The translations under genes were made by a program, and so were the position numbers. Positions 34,701 through 43,588 of a stretch of DNA of 64,000 nt are shown in pieces. The notes beneath the pieces are model-generated. The model was not told the DNA's origin and searched no databases. It saw nothing but the letters and a program-made list of their open reading frames with translations. The DNA comes from WYZ-LMO2 sp038731605 (GTDB lineage Archaea; Halobacteriota; Archaeoglobi; Archaeoglobales; Archaeoglobaceae). The stretch is from positions 248,001-312,000 of the forward strand of contig JAVYQP010000001.1 in the NCBI GenBank assembly GCA_038731605.1. The letters run 5' to 3'. Each line of letters opens with the position of its first letter. Within the stretch, counting starts at the first letter, position 1.

Positions 34701-37700
34701 ACAAAACCGAGGGCAAGATATCAGCAGGCGAGAATAGGACTATTTCGTTCAAAATCCAAGACCAGGCTGTAAGTGGTGATTATAACCTTATTGTATTGTG
34801 CAAGGATAATAAGACTGGTGAGATATCGACGCTGTCAAAGTCTTGTGAGGTAAGCGGATTAAAGGCAGTGGTGACCTCTGTTACGGATAAGAAAGTCTAC
34901 TTCAGCAACGAGAAAGTGAATATTTCAACGAAGATAACGAACCTCGATGGTTCAATTGTGGGTGGCAAGTTGAGACTTCAAATTTATTCAGGAAAATATC
35001 AAGCAGCGCCTGAAGTCAACACAACTCTTGTGGACGGAAAGATGATCATGAATAATTCATTTATAGAAGTAGCGATGAATTCCACCACAGGGATATTTAC
35101 CATAGGGACGACGGGTGGGGATCCAGGAAATCCAAACGATGATTACAAAGACTTAATGTATGGACATCCCGATCCTTGGTCATCTTTTACTACCGTTAGA
35201 ATCGATAATAGAGATTACGTGTATACAGCAAATCAGTTATCTGAGGGTAGTATTGTATCCAGTATGGAAATAGAAGGTGTGCTCATCACACAGAAATTAA
35301 CCATCGTGTATTCATCTACCGGTAATCCTGATGCGGTGGAGATAAAGTACGTAATAGTCAACAAAAACACAACGTCCAAGGAAGTTGGAATTAGAGTAAT
35401 GATAGATACACAACTCGCTGGAAACGACGGTGCGCCGTTTGTTATACCCGGTGTTGGCAACGTGACAAAAGAGCGAGAATTCGTCGGTCCCGAAGTTCCA
35501 GTATGGTGGACTACAATGGACTCTTTAGAAGAACCAACAGTTATAGCCCATGGAACACTTAGAGGTATCGGTTCTGATCCAGACAAATTTGCCATAGCTT
35601 ACTGGCCTGATATTGTAGATACTTTCTGGGATTACGAGGTCGATCCAAATCAATGGATAACAGGGGATAGTGCTATAGCGATATGGTGGTATCCGAGATC
35701 TCTGGCACCCAACGAATCCATAGAGCTCGCAACGTTTTATGGCATTGGATACGTGTCTGAGGTAGGAGGAGCAGTACTTTGGGAAGAAGAGAGAGACTTG
35801 AGCGTCGATGGAGAACAAGATGTAGCAACGAATGTTTCTCTAAATACAATAGGAAAGTTTTCATTGTTCACAACCCTATTCTCAAACACGTCTCAAGTAA
35901 TTGCTCAGAATAGGACGTACTTCTATATCACCAGAGAGAACACGTCTTTGACGTTAGAGACTGAGAAACTGGTTTATAAACCAAACGAAAAGATAACGAT
36001 CTTCGGAGAAGTGATGAACTATGCGGAGATAGCAAAGAACTATAATCTATCAATAAAAGTAAATGGAGAAGAAATATACTCAGAGAATTTCACCTTAGGG
36101 CCGAGTCAAACTCGCACATTTACAACCACTACAACACAAAACAACTCTTTTGTTTTAGAGGGGACAGTTGATGGAATAACGATTGCGGACTTTATCAGAG
36201 TGGAGCGTCCCAGCATTAACGTCTATATCATCGCACCGGATATAGTTGGCTTAGCAGATTTTAATGTTGGTGTGCTAATCGAGAACATTGGAAGTGTAAC
36301 AGCTGACTTAACTGTTGAAATAGGTGATAAGAAGTGGAACATAACACTACCGGGAGGCGAGTCGAGATTGTTGGAGACAACGTTGAACATTACAGAGAAT
36401 ACAACGCTGGTTATAGTAGTTTCCGGGGACGTTTACAAGAAGATCCAAAAAGAGATAATTTGCGGAGAAAGGGCAAGAATAAGTATAATACCTCAAGACC
36501 TGTTTCTCGAAGGAACTGTAGAAATCCCCATTACTGTTGAAAACACCGGTATTCTGGATACTAAATTTAGTGCGACATTCTACATAGATGACCAGAGTGT
36601 TACCAAGACATTTTTCGTGCCCAAAGGTCAAAGTATAAACGATACACTTTCATTTAACCTGTCTAAAGGCAATTACACATTGTTTTACACTTCCCAATTC
36701 GGAGAGGGGAACGTCAGCTTTAGTGTCGCCATACCAAAGTTTGTTGTGACTTCGGTCCCTACGAACAGGACATTTGGTCTTGGGGAGAATGCGACACTGA
36801 CCTTCCGGGTCAAAAATATTGGGGCAGCAGAAGATAAAGTAACTGTGAAATTGGAGATACCAGGAATATATGAAGACGTCAATTCCACATGGATAAGACC
36901 CGGCGAGGAAGAAGACGTAACCTTTGAATTCATTATACCTGATGATTTGATGGAAAAGAGTTACAAGGCATTTTACGAAGTTAATGGTGAAAAGGGTAAC
37001 TTCACGTTCTTTGTGCAAGGCGCAAATATCACAGTTAACGCATCTCTGGATAAAAGATCGTACACAGAAAATGAGACTGCAGTTCTCACATTGACCGTTA
37101 AAAACAACCAAGCCATGGATTTAAGCCTGTTTTCAAGGGTAAAATTCAATGAATACGATAATGTAACACATTTCAATCTGAATGGGTTAGAATCGAAAAC
37201 TCTGACGTTTTACATTCCCATAAAATTTGGTGGAGATAGCAAAATATTGTATTCAGTTTACGCAGACTCAGGGAGGGCGCTTTACATAAGTTCGATGTAT
37301 ATTTACACGAGGAACCCCACTATAGACGTATACACTGATAGGCAGGTTTATAATATAGGAGAAGAAGTGTCAGTGTCCGTTAACGTCACCAAGAGTGGCA
37401 ATCTCACGATGAAAGCGCCTAACTTTTCTGTAAATAGGGCAATAACGGAGGGTACTACTGTTTTCAATTTCACATTACCTGAGCTGAAGTCGGGGACGTA
37501 TTACATTGAATACACATTTGAGGACTTCTCCTCTGCTTATCCCTTTGATGTTATCGGCTATTCAGCGAGAATACTTGAAGCGAATCTGGATAAGGAAGAA
37601 TATCGCAATGGAGATACGATAAAACTCAAAATAAATGTCGAAGCGAACAGAAACGTTTCGGGATGGCTGAGAACATGGATTTACGATCCTGAAAGTAACT

Positions 37701-38671
37701 TAATTGATGAGTTTGAGACAAGTATTAGACTTGTAAGAGGAGAGAATGAGATAGAGATAAACAGAATACTATCAACAAACATCTCAGGGGTCCATGTAGT
37801 TGTGTATGGATTTTATGCTGATTTGAGTGGTCATAGTTTAACTCTACTCGTTTCAGGTGCAGAGTATTTTGATGCAAAAACGACTCCAACTCCCACCCCT
37901 GCCCCAACACCCACGCCTACGCCCTCACCAACTCCAACTCCTACACCCACGCCTACACCAACTCTCACACCAACTCCAACTTCTACCCCCACACGAACTC
38001 CCAGACCGCCCGTAGGTGGCGGTATCGGTGGAGGAGTTGTAACAACTGAGAAATTCGTCTCGCTGACAAGTCAGTATATCACTCTCTTGGCAAAGAAAGA
38101 GAATGTTTACATGGTTCCAGAAACTACCTATGTAAACAAAGAAATAATATACATCGTCTCGATAACTCTAATCCCAACCGAGAGCACAGATGTAAAGATA
38201 AACATCGTAAGATACACGAAAGCTCCGCCGGATGTTCCGCCGATAGAATTAGCAACGAGATTTATCATCTTCAATATAAGCTTGGACATGAGCAAAGCAA
38301 CAAGTGTGAGCGGTAAGATAGAGTTCGCAGTTCCAGTTAGAGCCCTTAAGGGCGTAGATCCAAACGACGTCGTAGCTCTAAGACTTGTCGATGGCAAATG
38401 GGTTGAGATACCGACAAAGTTCTTAGGAGAAAAGGATGGCTTCTACCACTTCTTAGCAGAAACTCCTGGATTTAGCTACTTCGCCTTAGCCGTTAAGCCA
38501 ACGACTCCTACTCCAGCGCAAACAACACCAATACCGACAACAACTTCTACTCCTACAGCAACCCCTACAGCGACGCCCACAGCGACACCGAAACCACTTA
38601 TTCCAGGATTTGAAGCAATCTTTGCAATCGCTGGACTGCTTGTGGTTGCTTACTTGGTGAGGAAACGATAG
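31787..38671 (+). CDS. Giant secreted surface protein with PGF-CTERM anchor
   Basis: A 2294-residue protein. Signal peptide at about 1-30 (basic start, FLLLVLFSTFVGIASA). Residues about 200-395 resemble a class I glutamine-amidotransferase-like fold (VAILFKGSP, PVLIIPSGGLYG). Then come many beta-sandwich modules of the CARDB type, rich in Asn-X-Ser/Thr sites. A different block at about 1085-1330 holds GTTGGDPGNPNDDYKD and WDYEVDPNQW. Then a Thr-Pro linker (about 2030-2075), a PGF-pre-PGF-like domain (about 2090-2240), a second Thr-rich linker and PGFEAIFAIAGLL plus YLVRKR, the archaeosortase-A signal. It is likely an S-layer or adhesin-like protein. It is visibly more AT-rich than its neighbours. 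Confidence 0.88.
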   Translation: MKKIFIKKKNWYCLFLLLVLFSTFVGIASAAEDECRRLRSFMNNEESLTSFWKEAYGNARNDFLKDFGVTLVSYAPGLGEAEKLTIEAGKAMAEAAEEGSLWPVTNFVLTQVAPELGKYFGVGLVVKIITDLTNLASYHGPMIFDSYKNYKEHAKLFERYRSEYYAKCQERLPPREPGNDKPDDSDDVSTPEIASNNTFNETPKVAILFKGSPLDTQKLLAEFNEPVTFVGVDFSPELLNDYPVLIIPSGGLYGLDSSKTFKSNLEQYVRNGGTLIVFSQQRGYEYSALPGNLSGYGWVEDQSCQYASVYINTYHPILSGQDSVTLDVVVDGYFTKYPENATILLSRTKNGMPAMLMYEYGNGTIIASTIYEDWAYTHYQSTQDGRNLVRDMIAWAKDREKIPEYATTDNLNLSVNVTNVYLPIPSDYPRYEPGETINIPINITNNASIGLDKVSFVVFDPDHRISYVNVSVSIPPNESKFVNFTYPTTNESKRGVYFFLYLLYAREEIVGGGFGGGFTLSVNATDLYTYRINFTLKDPNRNIVKQENVSISVNPGETKIVNFTYENPSRLGIWSLEYEILDYNNTLVDSGIKKFAVSKYAENPKGFVYRGNEITFAITSPEERYAYGSDVPFTIHIWNKGSTDRNISVRTYYQDWSLRLIPLEEVNETLMVQAGREVTYTHTVNVDGIRLSHNQLIIRAEFYENGSYLGRTEKVVQMFYPSLGIHVETQWKEYAVGETVSILLNLTNQQSTAFNATIITRVLDPNNNKVFERAFNAELSGYGYHTETLHFTLPTDTYGIYLVAVEAYSESNKIGSGSTYFEVKRSYVVRTIFDKPDGVYMIGRNMSIDLEITNVGSNRWNSSVNISIPDLNYNNSTNVSLNPNQTATVKYDLGIPEIPAGKHDVIVTIGSDIYKYHFIIPDSKLVLNSEERRSYNAGENLTFKLTNVGGVNTTFNCSIRFFDMMGFAIYENKTEGKISAGENRTISFKIQDQAVSGDYNLIVLCKDNKTGEISTLSKSCEVSGLKAVVTSVTDKKVYFSNEKVNISTKITNLDGSIVGGKLRLQIYSGKYQAAPEVNTTLVDGKMIMNNSFIEVAMNSTTGIFTIGTTGGDPGNPNDDYKDLMYGHPDPWSSFTTVRIDNRDYVYTANQLSEGSIVSSMEIEGVLITQKLTIVYSSTGNPDAVEIKYVIVNKNTTSKEVGIRVMIDTQLAGNDGAPFVIPGVGNVTKEREFVGPEVPVWWTTMDSLEEPTVIAHGTLRGIGSDPDKFAIAYWPDIVDTFWDYEVDPNQWITGDSAIAIWWYPRSLAPNESIELATFYGIGYVSEVGGAVLWEEERDLSVDGEQDVATNVSLNTIGKFSLFTTLFSNTSQVIAQNRTYFYITRENTSLTLETEKLVYKPNEKITIFGEVMNYAEIAKNYNLSIKVNGEEIYSENFTLGPSQTRTFTTTTTQNNSFVLEGTVDGITIADFIRVERPSINVYIIAPDIVGLADFNVGVLIENIGSVTADLTVEIGDKKWNITLPGGESRLLETTLNITENTTLVIVVSGDVYKKIQKEIICGERARISIIPQDLFLEGTVEIPITVENTGILDTKFSATFYIDDQSVTKTFFVPKGQSINDTLSFNLSKGNYTLFYTSQFGEGNVSFSVAIPKFVVTSVPTNRTFGLGENATLTFRVKNIGAAEDKVTVKLEIPGIYEDVNSTWIRPGEEEDVTFEFIIPDDLMEKSYKAFYEVNGEKGNFTFFVQGANITVNASLDKRSYTENETAVLTLTVKNNQAMDLSLFSRVKFNEYDNVTHFNLNGLESKTLTFYIPIKFGGDSKILYSVYADSGRALYISSMYIYTRNPTIDVYTDRQVYNIGEEVSVSVNVTKSGNLTMKAPNFSVNRAITEGTTVFNFTLPELKSGTYYIEYTFEDFSSAYPFDVIGYSARILEANLDKEEYRNGDTIKLKINVEANRNVSGWLRTWIYDPESNLIDEFETSIRLVRGENEIEINRILSTNISGVHVVVYGFYADLSGHSLTLLVSGAEYFDAKTTPTPTPAPTPTPTPSPTPTPTPTPTPTLTPTPTSTPTRTPRPPVGGGIGGGVVTTEKFVSLTSQYITLLAKKENVYMVPETTYVNKEIIYIVSITLIPTESTDVKINIVRYTKAPPDVPPIELATRFIIFNISLDMSKATSVSGKIEFAVPVRALKGVDPNDVVALRLVDGKWVEIPTKFLGEKDGFYHFLAETPGFSYFALAVKPTTPTPAQTTPIPTTTSTPTATPTATPTATPKPLIPGFEAIFAIAGLLVVAYLVRKR
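37881..38013 (+). repeat. Thr-Pro linker-coding repeat
   Basis: The DNA repeats ACTCC/ACACC units in phase with Pro-Thr dipeptides, giving a stretch of about 44 codons of nearly pure Thr-Pro with some Ser, Ala and Leu. In surface proteins such linkers are extended and often O-glycosylated. It is coding sequence, not a CRISPR or tandem noncoding repeat. A second, looser Thr-rich run is at about 38500-38600. Confidence 0.7.
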
Positions 38672-38690
38672 ATTTTTCCATAATTTTTTA

Positions 38691-38894
38691 TTATATGTCG
38701 AAAACGCCGAGAGTCGCAGAGTAAGCAATGAAAGAAGCCCAGAACGCAATTGCGTAGAGTGATGAGAACAGTAGAGCCGATTTGTAGCTCTTAGCTAAAA
38801 AGCCAATTACAGCACCGCTGATCGCGATTCCAATCCAGTGGAAGAAAGATATTGCGATTGCAACAACTATCGCCAAGATCTTAACCAAAGACAA
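38691..38894 (-). CDS. Small two- or three-span membrane protein
   Basis: The protein of about 67 residues consists of hydrophobic segments: LAIVVAIAISFFHWIGIAISGAVIGFLA and a second LLFSSLYAIAFWASFIAYSA, with a short KSYKS loop between. The frame opens at 38921, but a GAGGTGAG site sits just before TTG codons at about 38894 and 38888, so one of these is the likely start. It overlaps the end of the penicillin-acylase-like gene and is probably read with it. No family was recognised. Confidence 0.55.
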   Translation of the reverse strand: MSLVKILAIVVAIAISFFHWIGIAISGAVIGFLAKSYKSALLFSSLYAIAFWASFIAYSATLGVFDI

Positions 38895-41172
38895 TTCTCT
38901 CACCTCTCGCACTAAAATCACAGACCTTGTATTTCCCTTCAGCCCAAAGTATCAGCTGGTCGTCGTAGTTCTTAGAGAAGAAGTTTCCAGAATTCCCGCC
39001 GGGAATTACGCAGTAGTCTTTCTCGAAGGTCACGATCATCCTCCAACTGCTCCCAACTTGGTAGCCCATCTCACCAATGCGGCGGAAGTTGAAAACCGTG
39101 AACTCGTCTCCACCCATAGCCTTTGACGGGTAATCAAAGTAGCCTACGATCTTGCTGAACGGATGCTTCATGGCGAGCTTGTTAATATCTCCGTAGACCT
39201 TGTAGTTGTTCTTTTTAATCTCCTCGATTGCAAGCTTCAAAGCTCTCAAGGCGATGTCATCTCTTGTTTCCACAGCTTCAGTTCTCTTGTCATCGAACCA
39301 CTCACTGTTTGCTGGCAAGTTCTGTAGCACATACAATCTTGGCAAATAGCTCTTATCGAGTCCTACTGCGAAAAACTCATCGAACGTCTCGTTTATGAAT
39401 TTCTCAAGCCAGATTGTGAAAATCAACGCTTCCTTCGAATCTTTTTCCATTCTGAAGTCCCATTTCCTCAACATATCTGCGTAAACTTTTAGTTCGTCAT
39501 CCATCTTCGGATAAGCTTCGAGGATGAACGGAACGAAAAACTCAGCAACCTTCGACTTCGTGTCCCTTTGCAAGTTCATAAAATCCTCTACTGTAATCTT
39601 TTTGCTTGCAACGAGCTCGTCAAGGATTTCGTAGATTCTCATGCCCCTGTATGGGTCTGCGAAATACATCGCATCGCCCAAGTAGTGCTTCTCGTAACCT
39701 ACTTCTTGATTCGCAGTCGCTATGTAGTCTGGGTTTATCACGTGCGGAATCTCTTCGAAGGGTATGAACCCTTCCCATGTGGAGAAGCCGAAAGCTCTGA
39801 AGCCCTTCCACTCTCCTTCTCCTGCGGATCCGTTGAAAATGGTGTTTCCAGGAACTTCTTTTCCATTCACGAGTCTGATCGGATACTTCCCTGCGGGGTA
39901 ATACATTGTGTTCCCGTAGATATCTGCGTAAACGACGTTTTGTGCTGGAACGAAGAATAGCTTAAGTCCCTCCATGAATTCGCTGATGTTTCGGGCGTAG
40001 TTGTATTTGTAGATCGCCAAAGCTTCGCTCGTGTTCGTGAAACCAGTCCAAGCCACCGCAACTTTGAAGCCATCTCTCTCAATCAAAGCGCCATGGATCG
40101 TTTTCTCAACCACGACTTCTCGCTCTTCAATGCCCTTTGCGGTCTTAACTTTTATTTTCTCAACCTTCCTTTCCGGCTCAAGCCACTGATCTTTGTAGAG
40201 GTATTTGCTCCCGTTCCAGACGTAGTAGTAGAAGTCTATCACGTCCGCACCAACGTTCGTAAATCCCCAGGCTACGAAGTCGTTTCTACCGATGATGATC
40301 ATTCCAACTCCAGGGAAGGTCACACCACGGACGTTGAAGCCGTTGAGCTGAATGTGCATCTCATACCAAACTGGCGGAACTGTTAGAAGCAAGTGGGGAT
40401 CGTTTGCCAGCATCGGCTTTTTCGTCTCGGTGAACTTTCCCGAAACCAACCAGTTGTTCGATCCGAGACTTTGACTGCCTTCGAAGCTCTTAACCCAGTC
40501 GACAAACGACTTGTTTACCCTGATGATTGTATAGCCATGATCCAAGGTCATCGGATACAACTCGAGGGCTTTATCTCCGAGCTTATCCAATATAACCGCC
40601 TTTTTCAGATCCCAAAAGTTTCCAGTTAGCCCCCAGGCTATCTCCTTTGCGATTAACAGAGTGTCAACTGGTTCCCACTTCTTTGGCTTGTAGTTTGCGA
40701 GCTGGAACTCCATGGGCAGTTTTTCGGTCTCGATGAAGTAGTTTACACCTTCACTGTAAGCGACTAACAGTTCTGCAATCTCAGTATTCTTTAGACTCTC
40801 CCATGTTATCTCCGCAGATCTCACGAAGTCCATCTTTCTGTAAAAAACGTCCGATTCGTAGAAATCCTCGCCGAAAACTTCGCTCAGCTCGCCACGCATA
40901 ATTCTGCGATGCAGATCCATCTGGAAAAGACGGTCTTTTGCTTGAACGTATCCTGTTGCGAACGCAAGTGCTTTTTCGTTCTGTGCAACGAAGTGTGGAA
41001 CGCCAAACTCATCGTAGAAAACCTCGACTTTCCCGTATGGGTTGCGAACTTCTTTTTTGCCTTCGAAAGACCATAGCGTTCCCGAAAAAGGGGAAAGCAT
41101 TGTTAGATAGTTGCTTGCTAAGTATAGAACGATGGCAAGCACTAAGAGGGGAACAAACCCTCGTTTGCGCAT
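38881..41172 (-). CDS. Penicillin acylase-family Ntn hydrolase
   Basis: The 763-residue precursor has an N-terminal membrane anchor (about 8-25) and a typical penicillin-acylase layout: the alpha segment with VEVFYDEFGVPH and FATGYVQAKDRLFQMDLHRR, and the autocatalytic cleavage point SLG|SNNW, with Ser238 as the new N-terminal nucleophile. ANDPHL and the FTNVGADVIDFY region follow. Substrates in archaea are unknown; it might cleave an acylated amine or homoserine lactone outside the cell. A small membrane gene overlaps its end. Confidence 0.9.
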   Translation of the reverse strand: MRKRGFVPLLVLAIVLYLASNYLTMLSPFSGTLWSFEGKKEVRNPYGKVEVFYDEFGVPHFVAQNEKALAFATGYVQAKDRLFQMDLHRRIMRGELSEVFGEDFYESDVFYRKMDFVRSAEITWESLKNTEIAELLVAYSEGVNYFIETEKLPMEFQLANYKPKKWEPVDTLLIAKEIAWGLTGNFWDLKKAVILDKLGDKALELYPMTLDHGYTIIRVNKSFVDWVKSFEGSQSLGSNNWLVSGKFTETKKPMLANDPHLLLTVPPVWYEMHIQLNGFNVRGVTFPGVGMIIIGRNDFVAWGFTNVGADVIDFYYYVWNGSKYLYKDQWLEPERKVEKIKVKTAKGIEEREVVVEKTIHGALIERDGFKVAVAWTGFTNTSEALAIYKYNYARNISEFMEGLKLFFVPAQNVVYADIYGNTMYYPAGKYPIRLVNGKEVPGNTIFNGSAGEGEWKGFRAFGFSTWEGFIPFEEIPHVINPDYIATANQEVGYEKHYLGDAMYFADPYRGMRIYEILDELVASKKITVEDFMNLQRDTKSKVAEFFVPFILEAYPKMDDELKVYADMLRKWDFRMEKDSKEALIFTIWLEKFINETFDEFFAVGLDKSYLPRLYVLQNLPANSEWFDDKRTEAVETRDDIALRALKLAIEEIKKNNYKVYGDINKLAMKHPFSKIVGYFDYPSKAMGGDEFTVFNFRRIGEMGYQVGSSWRMIVTFEKDYCVIPGGNSGNFFSKNYDDQLILWAEGKYKVCDFSARGERIVFG

Positions 41173-41209
41173 GTTAAGCGTTAGTCGATCATTTTAAATA
41201 TTTTACGAG

Positions 41210-41422
41210 TCAGCGCTTATCCACTTCCTTCTTCCTCTCCTTCCTCCCAAGTTCGTCGATGCTTTTCTGCTCTTCTATCTCCCTAAGCTCCCCTTCTGTC
41301 ATTTCGAGAATAAAAGCGCCCACGTAACCGCAGTTGAGGCATCTGTATTTGCCAGTGTAGCCACCACCGTCTAAAACGACATCCTTAGACTTACAAATCG
41401 GACAGACCAAGATTCTTTTCAT
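41210..41422 (-). CDS. Zinc-ribbon protein
   Basis: A 70-residue protein with a four-cysteine ribbon: CPICKSKDV and YRCLNCGYVG (about 7-10 and 28-31). The rest is a charged helix rich in Glu and Lys ending EVDKR. Such small ribbons bind nucleic acid or protein partners. No closer assignment was possible. It is read divergently from serB, with 81 bases between the starts. Confidence 0.7.
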   Translation of the reverse strand: MKRILVCPICKSKDVVLDGGGYTGKYRCLNCGYVGAFILEMTEGELREIEEQKSIDELGRKERKKEVDKR

Positions 41423-41503
41423 GCTTGAGCTAAGCTCTTCTGGAGATAAACCTTAGCTGAAAAAGGGTTCGCAAAATTTTTAAGAAATTGCGAAAACGAG
41501 GTT

Positions 41504-42658
41504 GTGTTGATAGCTCTTTCAGTCTACGGTGAAGACAAGCCGGGGATTGTTCATGCGGTAGCCAAAGCGCTTGCAAGTTGCAATGCGAACATCGTGGACA
41601 TCGAGCAGACTGTGCTCCAAGGGATATTTGCGATGTTCATCGTTGCCGAGGCGGACGAGTTGAAATGCGTCGAAGAAAAGCTCGAGGAAGTTGCAAATGC
41701 TTTGAATCTGAAGATCAGTCTAAACCCATTTGAAAGGAAGGAGGGGAAGAAGCGGAGTTTGTTCTTGGTGAACGTCCTCGGCAAAGACAGAGTCGGGATA
41801 GTCCGGGACATAACTGCGGTCTTTCTGAAGTTTGGGATAAACATCGAGAGAACGAGTTTGACCGCAAGGGATAAGCTGATAGTGATCGAGTTCCTCGTTG
41901 ACATCGGCGATGCTGACGTGCAAAAGCTTCGAAAAGAACTTTTGAAAGAAGGAGAAAGACTTGGACTTGACATAGTGGTAATGGACTACGAAACTGCGAT
42001 GAAGGAAAAGAAGCTCGTCGTTTTCGATCTCGACTCAACCCTTATCGAGGTCGAGATAATCGATGAGCTCGCAAAAGAAGCGGGCGTTCAGAGGGAGGTC
42101 GAGGAATTGACGAGGAAGGCTATGAACGGCGAGCTCACGTTTAAGGAGGCGCTGATAGAGAGGGTTAAACTCCTCGAAGGTTTACCCGTTGAAGTTCTCG
42201 AGAAGATTTACTCTCGGATCGAGTTTACTGAGGGTGCGAAGGAGCTAATTTCAGCGCTGAAAAGGGCTGGCTACAAGGTTGCGCTCGTCAGCGGTAGCTT
42301 TACTTATTTCACAAATCGCATAAAAGAAGAGCTTGGGCTCGATTACGCTTTCGGCAATGAGCTCGAGATCGTGAATGGAAGGCTTACGGGAAGGATCAAG
42401 GGAAAGATAATCGACGCAGAGGAGAAGGCGAGGATAATAGAGGAGATTGCGATGAAAGAAGGAATAAGCATGGATAAAGTTGTTGCAGTCGGGGATGGTG
42501 CGAACGATAGGCTTATGATTGAAAAAGCTGGGCTCGGGATAGCCTTCAACGCAAAGCAGATTTTGAAGGAAATAGCAGATGGGAGCATCTCGAAGACAAA
42601 CTTGATCGGAATCGCTGGGATTTTGAAGCTACCATTCGAGTTCACAAGGAGATTATGA
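41504..42658 (+). CDS. serB: Phosphoserine phosphatase SerB with two ACT domains
   Basis: The 384-residue enzyme has two ACT domains (about 1-75 and 85-160, both beginning with a DKPGIV/KDRVGIV motif) and a HAD phosphatase: DLDST with Asp175 and Asp177, LVSGS motif II, the lysine in KGKIIDAEEK, and GDGANDRLM. It makes serine from phosphoserine, and the ACT domains sense an amino acid, probably serine. The start is GTG 41504; TATA AAATTTTTAAG lies at about 41475-41485. The next gene, a CDF transporter, overlaps by four bases. Confidence 0.93.
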   Translation: MLIALSVYGEDKPGIVHAVAKALASCNANIVDIEQTVLQGIFAMFIVAEADELKCVEEKLEEVANALNLKISLNPFERKEGKKRSLFLVNVLGKDRVGIVRDITAVFLKFGINIERTSLTARDKLIVIEFLVDIGDADVQKLRKELLKEGERLGLDIVVMDYETAMKEKKLVVFDLDSTLIEVEIIDELAKEAGVQREVEELTRKAMNGELTFKEALIERVKLLEGLPVEVLEKIYSRIEFTEGAKELISALKRAGYKVALVSGSFTYFTNRIKEELGLDYAFGNELEIVNGRLTGRIKGKIIDAEEKARIIEEIAMKEGISMDKVVAVGDGANDRLMIEKAGLGIAFNAKQILKEIADGSISKTNLIGIAGILKLPFEFTRRL

Positions 42659-43533
42659 ATCTTGGCAAAGTCCTCATCGTTTATTTTGCGACTTTCTTTA
42701 TAAAACTCGTGGCATTTTATTATTCCAACCTCGCAGTCATCCTTGCGGACGCCTTGCATAGCGTCGTTGACATATCTTTGATCTTAATTCTGATTGTTGC
42801 TTTGCGCATATCGAAAAAGGTCGCTGACGAGTGTCATCCGCATGGGCATGGAATGGTGAAGAACGTAGCCTCCCTTGCTGTTTCGGTTGCGTTCATAACT
42901 CTGCTATCGGTTGAGTTGTTTAAGGAAGGTGTGAATCGCATCTTAAGCCCCGAGACTTATGAGAACCTCGAAATCGCTATGGTGGCGGAGTTTGCGGTTC
43001 TTGCGCTTTTGTTCTCAACGACTCTACTCCTTAGGAAGCATGAGGGCATTCTCGGGAAAACCGCTATGTATGAAACCTTAAACGACTCTTTGTCAACAAT
43101 CGCTGCGATTTTCGGAATTCTCTTCGTATCCTTTGGCTTTGCGGTTTTCGATGGGATTATGACAATAGCGATTGCGATACTCATTGCCTACAATTCTTTA
43201 AAGCTCTTTTTGGAAAACGCCAGGTTTCTGCTTGGACTCTCGCCAATGGAGGATTTTTATTCTAAAGTCGAGAAATCGGTTAAAAGCGTGGAAGGTGTGC
43301 ATAACGTTCACGACATGCTTGCAATCTACACTGCGGAGAACGAGATACACTTGGATCTGCACGTTACAATTGACGGAACCACGAAGATCGAGGAGGCGGA
43401 TTTGATATCGAGGAGAATTGCGGAGAAATTGCGGAACGAGTTTCCCGAAGTAAAGCATGTTTCGATTCACTTCTGCCCCCACGCTGGTGAGAGGAGGAAG
43501 ATATGCGACTCCCAGTCAATGGATCGATTTTAA
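42655..43533 (+). CDS. Cation diffusion facilitator (CDF) metal transporter
   Basis: The 292-residue protein has six membrane segments and a C-terminal cytosolic domain. VILADALHSVVDISLI in the second span carries the His-X3-Asp pair of the transport site, and the cytosolic segment with VHDMLAIYTAENEIHLDLHVTID is the CDF dimerisation domain. It would export Zn, Co, Mn or Fe. It is coupled to serB by a four-base overlap, which may be only a regional arrangement. Confidence 0.9.
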   Translation: MNLGKVLIVYFATFFIKLVAFYYSNLAVILADALHSVVDISLILILIVALRISKKVADECHPHGHGMVKNVASLAVSVAFITLLSVELFKEGVNRILSPETYENLEIAMVAEFAVLALLFSTTLLLRKHEGILGKTAMYETLNDSLSTIAAIFGILFVSFGFAVFDGIMTIAIAILIAYNSLKLFLENARFLLGLSPMEDFYSKVEKSVKSVEGVHNVHDMLAIYTAENEIHLDLHVTIDGTTKIEEADLISRRIAEKLRNEFPEVKHVSIHFCPHAGERRKICDSQSMDRF

Positions 43534-43588
43534 TGGTCGAAGCACAAAACTGCGATAAGTTTTTAAAAGATACGCAGTAAGTGTTGCT

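Noticed and set aside
37881..38013. A repeated ACTCC/ACACC run that might be read as a tandem or CRISPR-like repeat
   Set aside because: It encodes in-frame Thr-Pro linker residues of the surface protein; there are no equal-length unique spacers.
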